Of a stretch of 64,000 nucleotides of DNA, positions 34,320 through 43,033 are shown in pieces. The notes below the pieces were generated by a model. That model saw only the letters and a list, made by a program, of their open reading frames with translations, was not told where the DNA came from and made no database searches. A program made the translations under genes and the position numbers. The DNA comes from Paracoccaceae bacterium (GTDB taxonomy: Bacteria; Pseudomonadota; Alphaproteobacteria; Rhodobacterales; Rhodobacteraceae), in NCBI GenBank assembly GCA_022448245.1, contig JAKVCO010000014.1:1-64000 (forward strand), read 5' to 3'. The first letter of the stretch is position 1. Each line of letters begins with the position of its first letter.

Positions 34320-34382
34320 GGTCTGAAACCCAGTGGGAGGGGGAAAAGGACAGGCGCGAAATTACGCGCGTCCCAGAGGCAC

Positions 34383-36101
34383 TTACTGGGTGCTCTCAAG
34401 GTTGTGGATGATCTGGTGCGTGTGGTTCCACCAGAAGAACGGATGGTTGTAGTAGTTCTCCGAGGTGGACCAACCGGTCCAGTAGGTTTCGTTCATCGGC
34501 GGAAGCTTTGCGGACTGAACGATGGGCACGAACGGCACCTTGGCATCGAGGTACTGATAGACCTCTGCGACGAGGGCCGGGATCTCCGGGTCGCCAAGCG
34601 CGCGGGAGCCGATGTCATTCACGATTGCGGAATAGGCATCTGCCCCCGGACCGTCCCAACGGGAGGTATTATTGAAGCCTGGCGAACGCTCACCCACCGG
34701 GACCACGTCCTTGGAGGTATAGAGCCCCATGGAGGCCCAAGGTTCGTTCACGGACCCGCAGGAGAGCCACCTGTAGGACATCTCATAGGCACCGAATGGC
34801 AGAACCTCGCCCCAGAAGACGCCGTTCTCAACCGGCACCGCGCGAGCATCGATGCCAGCACGCTGGAACTGCTCCACGATGAGATCAATGGTGCGGGTGT
34901 ATTCCGTTGAGGCGGAGTTAACGTGGATCGCCACGGAGAGCGTCTCACCATCCTTCTCGTAGTAGTCCCCGTTCTGGGACCAACCCTCGGCTTCCATCAT
35001 CGCCTGAGCGCCTGCCACGTCGGGTTTGTCGCTGAGGCCGTAGCCCGCCTCGACCAATGCATCCATGACGGGTGCCATAGAGCCGTACTGCGCGAACATC
35101 GTCTTTGACGCGGTCGTCGCGCCCTCAAGCGCCACATTCAAGATCTGGCTGCAGTCGATGATCATCGAGGCAGCCTTGCGCATGTTGGCGTTGTCCCAGG
35201 GCGCGATGGTCGTGTTGATCTCGAGCTGGCGCGCACAAGGGTCGGCTGCCGCGAACGGATAATCCGGGAACCACGCACGAACGGCCGGGTTTTGCGCCTT
35301 GATCGCTTCGTGCGTGCCGATGGAGACGTTCTGAGCGGCGTCGAGCTGGTTGGTGACCATCAGCTGCGCGCGACTCTCTTCACCACCGAATTCAAGAAAG
35401 ATCACGCGCTCGGGCTCTGGCAGATCCATGAAGCCGGACTTCGCGCCCCACCAATCGTCATTGCGATCCCAGATCGCGCGGTTCGAGGCAGCGGAGGTGA
35501 AGGTTTAGGGGCCGGTGCCGATGGGCGGGTTAAACGCGAAGGTCGCCGCGTCCTGGCCGTTCCACACATGCTCCGGCATGATGAGGAAGGAGCAGAAGAT
35601 GCGCACGCCAAAGTTTTCGACGAGGAAACGCGGGTTTGCGGCGTTGAGCGTGAACTTGATCGTGAGGTCGTCCACCTTCTCGACCGAAGCGACCTGCGCG
35701 CGGATCGTGGACGCCTCGCGGGAGGAGGTTTCCTCGTGCGTCAGCGCCATGTTGACGGTGAAGACCACGTCATCGGCGTTGAACGCCTCGCCGTCCGACC
35801 ACTCCACCCCGTCGCGCAGGGAGACGGTGAACTCGGTGCTGTCGTCATTGGCTGCGGCGCCGGTTGCCAACCACGGATCAAGGTCGCCCGTGCCGGAGTT
35901 CAGAATGAAAGGCGGCTCCCACATCGCCTGATGCGCGCCGTGCATCCGCTTGGTGCCCGGCGTGAACCAGTTGAAGTTCTCCGGGTCCGTGATCGTCCGG
36001 TCCAAGTCGAAAATAACTGTGTTCTCGCGCGACACGCTCTGCGCCTAGGCGACAGAGGCCCCAAGAGCAAAGGCCGACGCGGTCAAAAAGAGCTTCTTCA
36101 T
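34383..36101 (-). pseudogene. ABC transporter substrate-binding protein (family 5), two in-frame stops
   Basis: A solute-binding protein family 5 (peptide/nickel/oligosaccharide type) of 572 residues with a good signal peptide (KKLFLTASAFALGASVA). One continuous frame from ATG 36101 to the TAG at 34383 is broken only by TAG at codon 19 (36045-36047), at the end of the signal peptide, and by TAA at codon 199 (35505-35507), where relatives usually have a tyrosine in a GPY-like motif. No frameshift was found. The ribosome-binding site GGGAGG upstream is intact. The parent protein would have captured the substrate for the adjacent permeases and ATPase. Confidence 0.9.
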
Positions 36102-36147
36102 TTATTTCCTCCCAAAGTTTGGGGCTTCAGCCCCTTAGAGCCCGAAA

Positions 36148-36828
36148 CTAACGCAGGTAGTCCATCACAAGGACTTGCGTCTTTTCAGGCAGATCAGATC
36201 GGTTCAGCGTGACCCTAGGTGAGCAAGCAAACTCAACATCGTCATCGTTGAAGTGGGCGAGAAAGCTCTCGATCCACATTGTATTGCGCGGTTTGTAGGT
36301 GAGCGTGCGAAAGTGCATCGGGATCACCAGCTTGGGTTGCACGCGATGGATCATTTCCATCAGGTCGAGCAAAAGGGTCGTCAGATAGCCCCCTGCCAGC
36401 GCGAAGAGGACATCCGTGTCCTCGAAAAACTCTTGCTGCTTGAACGTCAGCGGATTGCCGACATCGCCCATATGCGCGCATTTGAGGCCGTCGAGCTCGA
36501 ACCGGTACATGCCGTTCTGGCCGGGCACTTCATGCTCGGGGTGGTGATCCCACTCCGCGGCTTCGATTGCCGTGATCTCCACGCCCTTGGCCGTGGCCCT
36601 CCCCCCGATCTGCGCCACGGTGAGTGCGTTGACGATCTCGGGCGCGCCGTGGATCAGATCACCACGGCAATGGGCGCTGTCGTCCTCGGAAGACATGATG
36701 ACGAGGTCAGCAGGCTCCGTGATCGGCGGGCAGCCAATGTCTTCTGGCGTATAGGGGTCCGTCACGATCCGCGGACCGGTTTCAGGCACCAACCCAAAGG
36801 CGGCATGGCCATACCAGGTGACGTCCAT
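36148..36828 (-). CDS. Metallo-beta-lactamase-fold hydrolase (UlaG/UPF0173-like)
   Basis: A 226-residue protein with the compact metallo-beta-lactamase fold of the UlaG/UPF0173 type. It starts MDVTWYGHAAFGL and has IVTDPYTPEDIG, a central HMGDVGNPLT (metal-binding His/Asp) and VIPMHFRTLTYKPRN near the C-terminus. The usual H-x-H-x-D-H is not obvious; the corresponding segment reads MSSEDDSAHCRGD. Metal binding may therefore be altered, or the protein may belong to a divergent subgroup. The ATG directly follows the stop of the upstream PhyH gene without a spacer, so the two are probably co-translated. The substrate is unknown. Confidence 0.8.
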   Translation of the reverse strand: MDVTWYGHAAFGLVPETGPRIVTDPYTPEDIGCPPITEPADLVIMSSEDDSAHCRGDLIHGAPEIVNALTVAQIGGRATAKGVEITAIEAAEWDHHPEHEVPGQNGMYRFELDGLKCAHMGDVGNPLTFKQQEFFEDTDVLFALAGGYLTTLLLDLMEMIHRVQPKLVIPMHFRTLTYKPRNTMWIESFLAHFNDDDVEFACSPRVTLNRSDLPEKTQVLVMDYLR

Positions 36829-37665
36829 TCAGTTGTTCCCCACCACGTGAGGAGACGTCATCGCCGTGATGTCGTTGTTCTCAGGCTGCGGGAAGGTTCG
36901 CCACTCCTTCGCGTCGCCACGACACAGAATAGCCTCAAAGCCTTGGGCCCAGCTGTCGTCGGTGATCTGAACCTCTGGCGGGCAGTAGCGCAGGGTCAGA
37001 CCGCAACGGCGCCGCGCACTCGCATTAGGCAAAGACCCATGGACGAGCATGTCATCGTGCAGCGACACCTGCTCGGCCTTGAGGGTGTTCGTGAAAGGAT
37101 CACCGAGCACGTCTACGCCAGCGGTTTCCTGGTGGAAGACGGCCTTGCCCCCTTCGATCGCGCGGACATCAAAGGCGCCTTTCTCATGGGTACTTGGAAT
37201 GAAACGCATGGCCGAATTTTCGGCGTCCGCATCGTCCATCGCAAGCCATAACGTGAACGTGCGCGCGGGCGACAGCTTCCAGAAAGAGGCATCTTGGTGC
37301 CAAGGTTCAGCCTTGGGATCATTGGGCCTTTTGGATAGGATTGCCGAGGCCCAGCACAAAAAGTTAGGGCCCAGAAATTCCTCCACCATATCGAGAATGC
37401 ACGGATCCGTCGCGATGTCGTAGAGCCCCGACAGCCGCGCTTGATAACAGTTGATCCCGTAGGCCCCGCCTTCGCCCATGTCGCGCATCAGCCCATCGGC
37501 ATAGGCGCGAAATTCAGCAATTTCATCTACTGAGAAGACATCAAAAGGCTGCACAAAACCCAAGGAATTATACCCCTTGACCTGGGAGGGAGAGAGACGC
37601 TTTGGCGCTTGGTTCACGACGGGCGCAAAGGAAAGACTGAGGGGTAACTGGAGAGTATCAGACAT
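36829..37665 (-). CDS. Phytanoyl-CoA dioxygenase (PhyH) family protein
   Basis: A 278-residue Fe(II)/2-oxoglutarate-dependent dioxygenase family member. The iron site is readable as H-x-D in EPWHQDASFWKL and the distal His in LHDDMLVHGSLPNAS; RRRCGLTLRY supplies the 2-oxoglutarate-binding arginine. It is the first gene of the minus-strand operon and is divergent from the AraC pseudogene, with about 100 bases between them. Position suggests that the AraC protein once controlled this gene and those downstream. The reading frame is intact although most downstream genes are broken. Confidence 0.9.
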   Translation of the reverse strand: MSDTLQLPLSLSFAPVVNQAPKRLSPSQVKGYNSLGFVQPFDVFSVDEIAEFRAYADGLMRDMGEGGAYGINCYQARLSGLYDIATDPCILDMVEEFLGPNFLCWASAILSKRPNDPKAEPWHQDASFWKLSPARTFTLWLAMDDADAENSAMRFIPSTHEKGAFDVRAIEGGKAVFHQETAGVDVLGDPFTNTLKAEQVSLHDDMLVHGSLPNASARRRCGLTLRYCPPEVQITDDSWAQGFEAILCRGDAKEWRTFPQPENNDITAMTSPHVVGNN

Positions 37666-37727
37666 GACTCGTTCAATGCTTTTTCGTTACGATACTGCCT
37701 GTTTTTGGCGCATAGCAGCGCTGCCAT

Positions 37728-37756
37728 TTGACGTATTATTGTACTATTTTGATATT
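37728..37756 (+). promoter_or_regulatory. Possible sigma-70-type promoter for the AraC pseudogene
   Basis: TTGACG (37728-37733) and GATATT (37751-37756) are separated by 17 bases in the AT-rich gap between the divergent PhyH and AraC genes. The matches are five of six and four of six to the consensus. The likely GTG start follows 12 bases after the -10 element, which would give a very short leader. The assignment rests on sequence match only. Confidence 0.35.
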
Positions 37757-37767
37757 TCTCTGCGGCA

Positions 37768-38637
37768 GTGACGCAAGAGTTTGCTAATCTTGCGCCAGGT
37801 TAACCGAGAGATATAAACTCGCCTCCTACCTCAAAGAGGATGAGACCTTTCACTACACCAGAAAGGCTCTCTCCAAACGCTTCCCGGCGCTGGCCCATGA
37901 CCATGATTACTTCGAGGTTTTCATCGTTATCCGGGGGCGCACCGCGCATTGGATCAACGGGGTGATGCAGAACCTTCACCAAGGTCAGTTGGTCTTTGTG
38001 CGCCCCTCCGACGCCCACGCGTTCAAGGCCGCTCGAGAGGGCTGCGAGATCATCAACGTCATGTTCCGGAAGGAGACGGTCGCCCACCTCGTGTCGCGCT
38101 ATCACGACACCCTCGCAGGCCGCCTGTTCGATGCGCCAGGCCCCCTGCCCGAGCTCCATACCTTGGAGCCTCGGCAGTTTGAGCGTGCACTCGCTGTGGC
38201 CACGCAGTTCCAAACCGCAGACCGCGCGCTTGCCCGGATCGAGGAATTCCTACTAGTGCTTGCAAACCGCGTGGCCTCGCCCGAGCGTCAGATCGTGATC
38301 TCGGGGCCCGGATGGTTCTCTGCGGCCTGTTCCGCAGTACAGCACGTCGAGGTCTTCGCGCAAGGCGCCCCGGGCTTCATCGAGGCGGCCGGACGTTCGC
38401 ACGAGCACGTCTGCCGGACCTGCAAGAAGATGCTAGGCATTACCCCAACGGAATACCCGCATGGACCACGCTGCCCGGCTCTTGAGAACAGAAGACACCA
38501 ACATCGAGAAAGTGGCCAGTATCTGCGGTTTCGAAAACACGAGCTACTTTTACCGCCTTTTCGCGCGCCAGTTCGGGGCCACCGCCAAACGCTACCGGTC
38601 CACACACAAACGCGACCCCTTCGCCGCGATGGACTAG
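37768..38637 (+). pseudogene. AraC-family transcriptional regulator, two frameshifts
   Basis: A regulator of about 290 residues can be rebuilt from three segments. GTG 37768 begins TQEFANLAPG, then a frameshift near 37798 leads to LTERYKLASYLKEDETFHYTR and an AraC-type sensor domain (YFEVFIVIRGRTAHWINGV). A second frameshift near 38458, after ITPTEY, moves the C-terminal helix-turn-helix into another frame: DHAARLLRTEDTNIEKVASICGFENTSYFYRLFARQFGATAKRYR. The DNA-binding domain can no longer be joined to the sensor. It most likely once controlled the divergent operon now largely broken. The TAG stop overlaps that of the convergent DMT gene in CTAG. Confidence 0.88.
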
Positions 38638-39503
38638 CCGCGCAGCCGCCAGATGATCAGCCCCGCCGCGCAGATCACGAAGGCCCCAATGATCGTGGCC
38701 AGATCGGGCACATTGCCAAACACGATCCAGCCCGCGAGGCTCAGATAGATCACGAAAGAATAGCCGAAGGGCATGAGCGTTGAAGCACCCGCATAGGCGT
38801 GGGCCCGCGTCAGGGCCTCGTGCCCTGCCCAAGCAAAGGCGCCAATCGCGAAGAGAAGAATCCAACCCAACGTGGTCTCGGGGTTCTCCCAGAAGATGTA
38901 GCCAGCGGGCGCAAGGACCGCGGTGCCGAGAACGCCGGTGTAAAACTGCATGAGACCGGGCCGCACCTGCCCCGTGAGCATGCGCGTGAGCACAGCGTAG
39001 AGAGACATGGCCGTCGCCGGATAGAGCATCAACAGCGCGTAGAGGTTCACGTCATCATCGAAGGGCCGCACGATGATAAGGACGCCTGCGAAGCCAAAGA
39101 TGATCGCGCCTAGGTGACCGATGCCGATGCGCTCTCCCAGAATGAGCCAGCCCAGAAGGCACGTGATGACAGGCGCAAGGTAAAGGATCGCCGCCGTGAC
39201 CGAGAGCGGCAACTGCCCCAGCGCGTGGAAGTTCACCACCGTGGCCGAGATCAGGCAGAAGGCACGGAACCCCACCAGCGCATGGGTGCGCCACGGAAGC
39301 GAGGCGCAGGGAACCCGCCCGATATCCACGCCTGTGATGGCAAGGTGCACCGCATAACGCATGAAGGCGAGCTGGAGAACAGCGAGGCCCGCACCGCTTA
39401 ACCACTTTGTCGACGTATCTACGAAGGCGAACAGCAAGTTCGCCAACAATATCAACGCGATGGCGTGTCCCAGCCGCGCAGTGGGCGCGGCAGTATCAGC
39501 CAT
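38634..39503 (-). CDS. DMT-superfamily (EamA) transporter
   Basis: A 289-residue inner-membrane protein with about ten helices in two EamA repeats. The start at ATG 39503 is chosen over a longer frame from 39620 because the extra residues are non-hydrophobic shadow sequence lying within the upstream gene. Typical EamA features are LLFAFVDTSTKWL in helix 1, AILYLAPVITCLLGWLILGERIG in the first repeat and YSFVIYLSLAGWIVFGNVPD in the second. DMT proteins export or exchange small metabolites; the substrate is unknown. It overlaps the upstream dehydrogenase gene by eight bases, so it may transport that enzyme's substrate or product. Confidence 0.9.
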   Translation of the reverse strand: MADTAAPTARLGHAIALILLANLLFAFVDTSTKWLSGAGLAVLQLAFMRYAVHLAITGVDIGRVPCASLPWRTHALVGFRAFCLISATVVNFHALGQLPLSVTAAILYLAPVITCLLGWLILGERIGIGHLGAIIFGFAGVLIIVRPFDDDVNLYALLMLYPATAMSLYAVLTRMLTGQVRPGLMQFYTGVLGTAVLAPAGYIFWENPETTLGWILLFAIGAFAWAGHEALTRAHAYAGASTLMPFGYSFVIYLSLAGWIVFGNVPDLATIIGAFVICAAGLIIWRLRG

Positions 39504-40386
39504 GCCCCATCTTCTTGGCGTAATGATCGATGATCTGCGGCACCATCGCCTCGGCAAGGCCGCTATCGCGCGCCTCTTCAAGCATGGCGAGCCCTGCGGG
39601 CGCCATGATCGACGGCGCACCGGCGTCTTGCGTCATGCGGTTGTAGTAGCCCACATCCTTGGCGGCATTCTTGATCGAAAAGGCGAGCTTGGTGGGATCG
39701 CCGTCCACCGCATAGGCCTTCATGAAATCAAAAAAGCCGTTGCCCACGGGGCCTGCTGCGATGACGTCATAGACTTGGCTCCGCTCCACACCGGCCTTGT
39801 CAGCGGTCACGAAGGCCTCCGCAAAGAGGTTGGCCATAGACTGTGCCACGAAGTTGTTGATGAGCTTGATGACATGCCCGTTGCCCAGCTTGCCGAGGTG
39901 GAACACGTTCTCGCCCACAGCTTCGAGCACAGGCTTGGCTTTCGCAAAGGCGGCTTCGTCGCCTGCGCACATGAGGTTCAGCTTGCCTTCGCGCGCATGG
40001 GAGGGTGTCCGCCCGATCGGCGCATCGAGGTAGGTGGCGCCCGTCGCCGCCACCTCATCGCCCAGTGTGATCGTGGACGCTGGCAGCGACGTGCCGAAAT
40101 CGATGACGATCTTCCCATCTGAAAGGCCCGCAATCACGCCGTCATCACCGCGCATGCGGCTTTCAACATGGTCCGACGTGCCCATGCAAATCATGATGAT
40201 GTCGGAGGCCTCGGCGAGCTCCTTCGGGCTCTGCGCTTCAGTGGCGCCGCGCGCGATGGCCTTGTCGAGCTCGGTCCGGTCGCGGTTGCCGAGAACCGTG
40301 AGGGAATACCCTTCATCCTGAAACCGCGACACCATGGCGCCTCCCATAAGACCAAGGCCGATGAAGCCGATATGAGGTTTGGACAT
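39496..40386 (-). CDS. NAD(P)-dependent beta-hydroxyacid dehydrogenase (HIBADH family)
   Basis: A 296-residue member of the 3-hydroxyisobutyrate/tartronate-semialdehyde reductase family. The nucleotide-binding motif is GFIGLGLMGGAMVSRF at the N-terminus. DAPIGRTPSHAREGKLNLM is the substrate-binding signature, in which R-T-P replaces the common V-S-G. The catalytic lysine is in GHVIKLINNFV. Length is normal. It overlaps the DMT transporter gene downstream. The changed substrate loop suggests a substrate other than 3-hydroxyisobutyrate. Confidence 0.9.
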   Translation of the reverse strand: MSKPHIGFIGLGLMGGAMVSRFQDEGYSLTVLGNRDRTELDKAIARGATEAQSPKELAEASDIIMICMGTSDHVESRMRGDDGVIAGLSDGKIVIDFGTSLPASTITLGDEVAATGATYLDAPIGRTPSHAREGKLNLMCAGDEAAFAKAKPVLEAVGENVFHLGKLGNGHVIKLINNFVAQSMANLFAEAFVTADKAGVERSQVYDVIAAGPVGNGFFDFMKAYAVDGDPTKLAFSIKNAAKDVGYYNRMTQDAGAPSIMAPAGLAMLEEARDSGLAEAMVPQIIDHYAKKMGHG

Positions 40387-40522
40387 GGGAACTCCTTCTG
40401 GGCCGTCTGAGAATATGCTGCGGCCATGAAGTCCGCGGGTAATGGGTCGCTTGCGCCATCATGGACGCCGAACGAGAAATTTCTAGCGCATTTGCCTGCA
40501 GATTCGAGGCAGGCGAGCCGAG

Positions 40523-42022
40523 CTACATCGTGGCGCCAATCTGCCAAGGAACGAACTCGTAGTCGCCCAGCCCCTGTGCCTCGGATTTCGAGGGCTCGCC
40601 AGAGGCGACGCGCAAAATCATCTCATACATTTCACGGCCCATGGCCTCGATGCTGATACCCTCAGTGAGAACGCGGCCTGCATCGACGTCCATATCCTCA
40701 GACATCCGGCGCGCCATCTCGCTATTGGTGGCGATCTTGATGGTGGGCGCGGGTTTGGAGCCGAAGGCTGATCCGCGCCCGGTGGTGAAGCACACGATCT
40801 GGCAGCCGCCTGCGATCTGGCCCGTGACTGAGGCCGGATCGTAGCCAGGCGTATCCATGAAGGTGAAACCGGGCGCGGTGACCTGTTCGGCATAGCGGTA
40901 GACGGCCGTGAGCGGCGACGTCCCACCCTTGGCAGCTGCGCCCAGCGATTTCTCAAGGATCGTCGTCAGCCCGCCTGCTTTGTTACCGGGAGACGGGTTA
41001 TTATCCATCGAGCCCTTGTTGCGGGCGGTGTAATCCTCCCACCAGCGGATCAGATCGATGAGCTTCTCACCTGTCTTCTGGTCAGCCGCCCGTGCAGCGA
41101 GAAGGTGTTCTGCGCCGTAGATCTCCGGCGTTTCGGCCAGCACGCCCGTAGCCCCCTGCCCGGCGAGCAAGTCGCAGGCATGCCCGAGCGCCGGGTTCGC
41201 CGTGATGCCAGACCACCCGTCTGAGCCCCCGCATTGCAGCGCGACCTTGAGGGCGGACACCGGGCAAGGCTCCCGCTTGGCCTCATTGGCGACGGGCAGC
41301 ATGGTCTCGATCCGGCGAATACCGACCTCCACCGTCTTCCTAAGGCCCGCCATGTTCTGAATGTTGAGCGCTTCAAAGGTAGGCCCGCGCTTCAGGCCGT
41401 AGGCTTCGAGCAGCCAATCCACCTGGTTCATCTCGCACCCGAGACCAAGGAGCAGCACAGCCGCATGGTTCGGGTGGCGCGCATAGCCCCACATGACGCG
41501 CTGGAGGGCCTCGAACCCCTCCCCGTCGCCGCCCATGCCGCAGCCGGTCCCGTGCACGAAAGCGACGACGCCGTCGACGTTGGGGTAATTGGCCATAACC
41601 TCAGGAGTAAAGTGATCCGCGATCATCCGCGCGGCGGTGGCCGAGCAGTTCACCGAGGTGACGATGGCGATGTAATTGCGCGTGCCCACCTGCCCGTTCT
41701 CGCGCTTGTAGCCCATGAAGGTATCGGGCGCGGTCTCGGGCGCGGAGCGCAGGTTCGTGCCGAATTCATACTCGCCTTCCACGTTGCGGAAATCGACGTT
41801 GTGCGTGTGGACGTGGTCCCCGGGAGCGATGTCGGCGGATGCATAGCCGATGACCTGAGCGAATTTCCGCAGCGGTGCGCCTTGGCTCACCGCCTCGCGG
41901 GCGAACTTATGCCCGGGCGGGATCGCATCGCGCAGCACGACGCCGTCAGCCTCAGTGCCGGCTTCCAGCCGCGCGCGGGCGACGCGGACGTTGTCTGCGG
42001 GGTTCAGTAGGAGTGTTTCCAT
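40523..42022 (-). CDS. UxaA-family altronate/galactarate-type dehydratase
   Basis: A 499-residue UxaA-family hydro-lyase. ATG 42022 overlaps the stop of the upstream PhyH gene as TGATG; a longer frame from 42118 lies inside that gene and is rejected. The N-terminal SAF domain (residues about 1-90, with DAIPPGHKFA and HVHTHNVDF) precedes the dehydratase core. The core carries GYKRENGQVGTRNYIAI, HGTGCGMGGDGEGFE, LQCGGSDGWSGITANPALG and cysteines likely to bind a metal centre. Family members dehydrate altronate, galactarate or other sugar acids to 2-keto-3-deoxy acids. It likely acts in the pathway fed by the TRAP transporter encoded upstream. Confidence 0.92.
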   Translation of the reverse strand: METLLLNPADNVRVARARLEAGTEADGVVLRDAIPPGHKFAREAVSQGAPLRKFAQVIGYASADIAPGDHVHTHNVDFRNVEGEYEFGTNLRSAPETAPDTFMGYKRENGQVGTRNYIAIVTSVNCSATAARMIADHFTPEVMANYPNVDGVVAFVHGTGCGMGGDGEGFEALQRVMWGYARHPNHAAVLLLGLGCEMNQVDWLLEAYGLKRGPTFEALNIQNMAGLRKTVEVGIRRIETMLPVANEAKREPCPVSALKVALQCGGSDGWSGITANPALGHACDLLAGQGATGVLAETPEIYGAEHLLAARAADQKTGEKLIDLIRWWEDYTARNKGSMDNNPSPGNKAGGLTTILEKSLGAAAKGGTSPLTAVYRYAEQVTAPGFTFMDTPGYDPASVTGQIAGGCQIVCFTTGRGSAFGSKPAPTIKIATNSEMARRMSEDMDVDAGRVLTEGISIEAMGREMYEMILRVASGEPSKSEAQGLGDYEFVPWQIGATM

Positions 42023-42969
42023 CAGGCGCAGTAGGGTCCCGAAGTTGGCCAGCGGTGCTGGGGAATATGGGCAGAGTTGGCGAGCGTCGTGCGTGTCTCT
42101 TCCCACATGCTCTGCCACACGCGCCAGTCTTTGAGCTCGGTCTCAGGTGCCGCGCGCGAGCGGGCCACAAAGCTCGGGAACTGATCGCGGCCCGTGCTTT
42201 GGCCGGTGACGTTGTAGCGAAGATCAAAGGACCAGCGGTAGCCGTCCGATTTATTCGACAATGACGCGTGCGGCGTCATCGGATGAAAGATCACCGCGCC
42301 GCCTGCCTTCACGGGGCACGGCGTCGCCTGCCGCTTGGGGAGATGATGGTCGCGAATGCCCGTCTGCCCAAGCGAGCAATGCGGGATCAGTTCCTCCTGA
42401 ATACCCGGCATCACTTGTAGACAGCCGTTCTCAACGGTCGCGTCCGTGATCGCGAGCCAGACCGTCACCATCTGCGTGTTGTCTGCCGTCTCCAGCGTCA
42501 CACCCTTATCTTGATGCCAATCCGTGGAGATGATGTGCGCGCGGTCTTCGTTTGCATCCACATTCCGCTCCGGCGGCTTGATGCGCACGTGCTGGATGGG
42601 GTTTGAGGTCAGCTCCGGGCCCAGAAGGCTTTCCGCGATATCGAGGATGCGCGGGTGCGTGGCCATGGAAAAGACAGCCGGCCCGAAGTGGAATGGCGTC
42701 TCCTCACTGATGCCAGCATGGGGCAGCGAGATATCGAGAGGCTGATACCAGTCAAAGCCCCCGCGATAGGCCACGTCGAGCTTGTCCCAGAACCCCATGC
42801 CCGGCGTCGGTGCAGGCACCTTCCCCCCTTCGTGCCACTGAGCATAAAGCTCATCCATCTTGGCGGCATACTCAGCGCGGATGGCCTCGAGCGTCTTCGT
42901 GTCGATGACGTCCTCAAGGACGAGGTAGCCTTCCGTGTTGAAACGCTCGATCTCGGCAGCTGAGAGCAT
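42022..42969 (-). CDS. Phytanoyl-CoA dioxygenase (PhyH) family protein
   Basis: A 315-residue Fe(II)/2-oxoglutarate dioxygenase-family protein, larger than the two others in this window. The iron ligands are H and D in STDWHQDKGVTLE and the distal His in HPMTPHASLSNKSD, with the 2-oxoglutarate arginine in GYRWSFDLRYN. It is coupled to the UxaA-family gene by a one-base overlap and lies just downstream of the TRAP membrane subunits, so it is probably part of a catabolic operon. A role in oxidising or demethylating the transported compound is an inference. Confidence 0.9.
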   Translation of the reverse strand: MLSAAEIERFNTEGYLVLEDVIDTKTLEAIRAEYAAKMDELYAQWHEGGKVPAPTPGMGFWDKLDVAYRGGFDWYQPLDISLPHAGISEETPFHFGPAVFSMATHPRILDIAESLLGPELTSNPIQHVRIKPPERNVDANEDRAHIISTDWHQDKGVTLETADNTQMVTVWLAITDATVENGCLQVMPGIQEELIPHCSLGQTGIRDHHLPKRQATPCPVKAGGAVIFHPMTPHASLSNKSDGYRWSFDLRYNVTGQSTGRDQFPSFVARSRAAPETELKDWRVWQSMWEETRTTLANSAHIPQHRWPTSGPYCA

Positions 42970-43033
42970 GGCGATTGTCCTTCCGTTCGATGCGCGGATG
43001 CATTTCAGGTGGGAAGGCCCGGCGGGCCGGGCC

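Noticed and set aside
26684-36101. Reassigned stop codons (TAG/TAA read as amino acids) in the mannosidase-transporter block.
   Set aside because: Several frameshifts and an in-frame deletion of an essential motif accompany the stops, and genes elsewhere end normally with TAG and TAA. Decay explains all of it.
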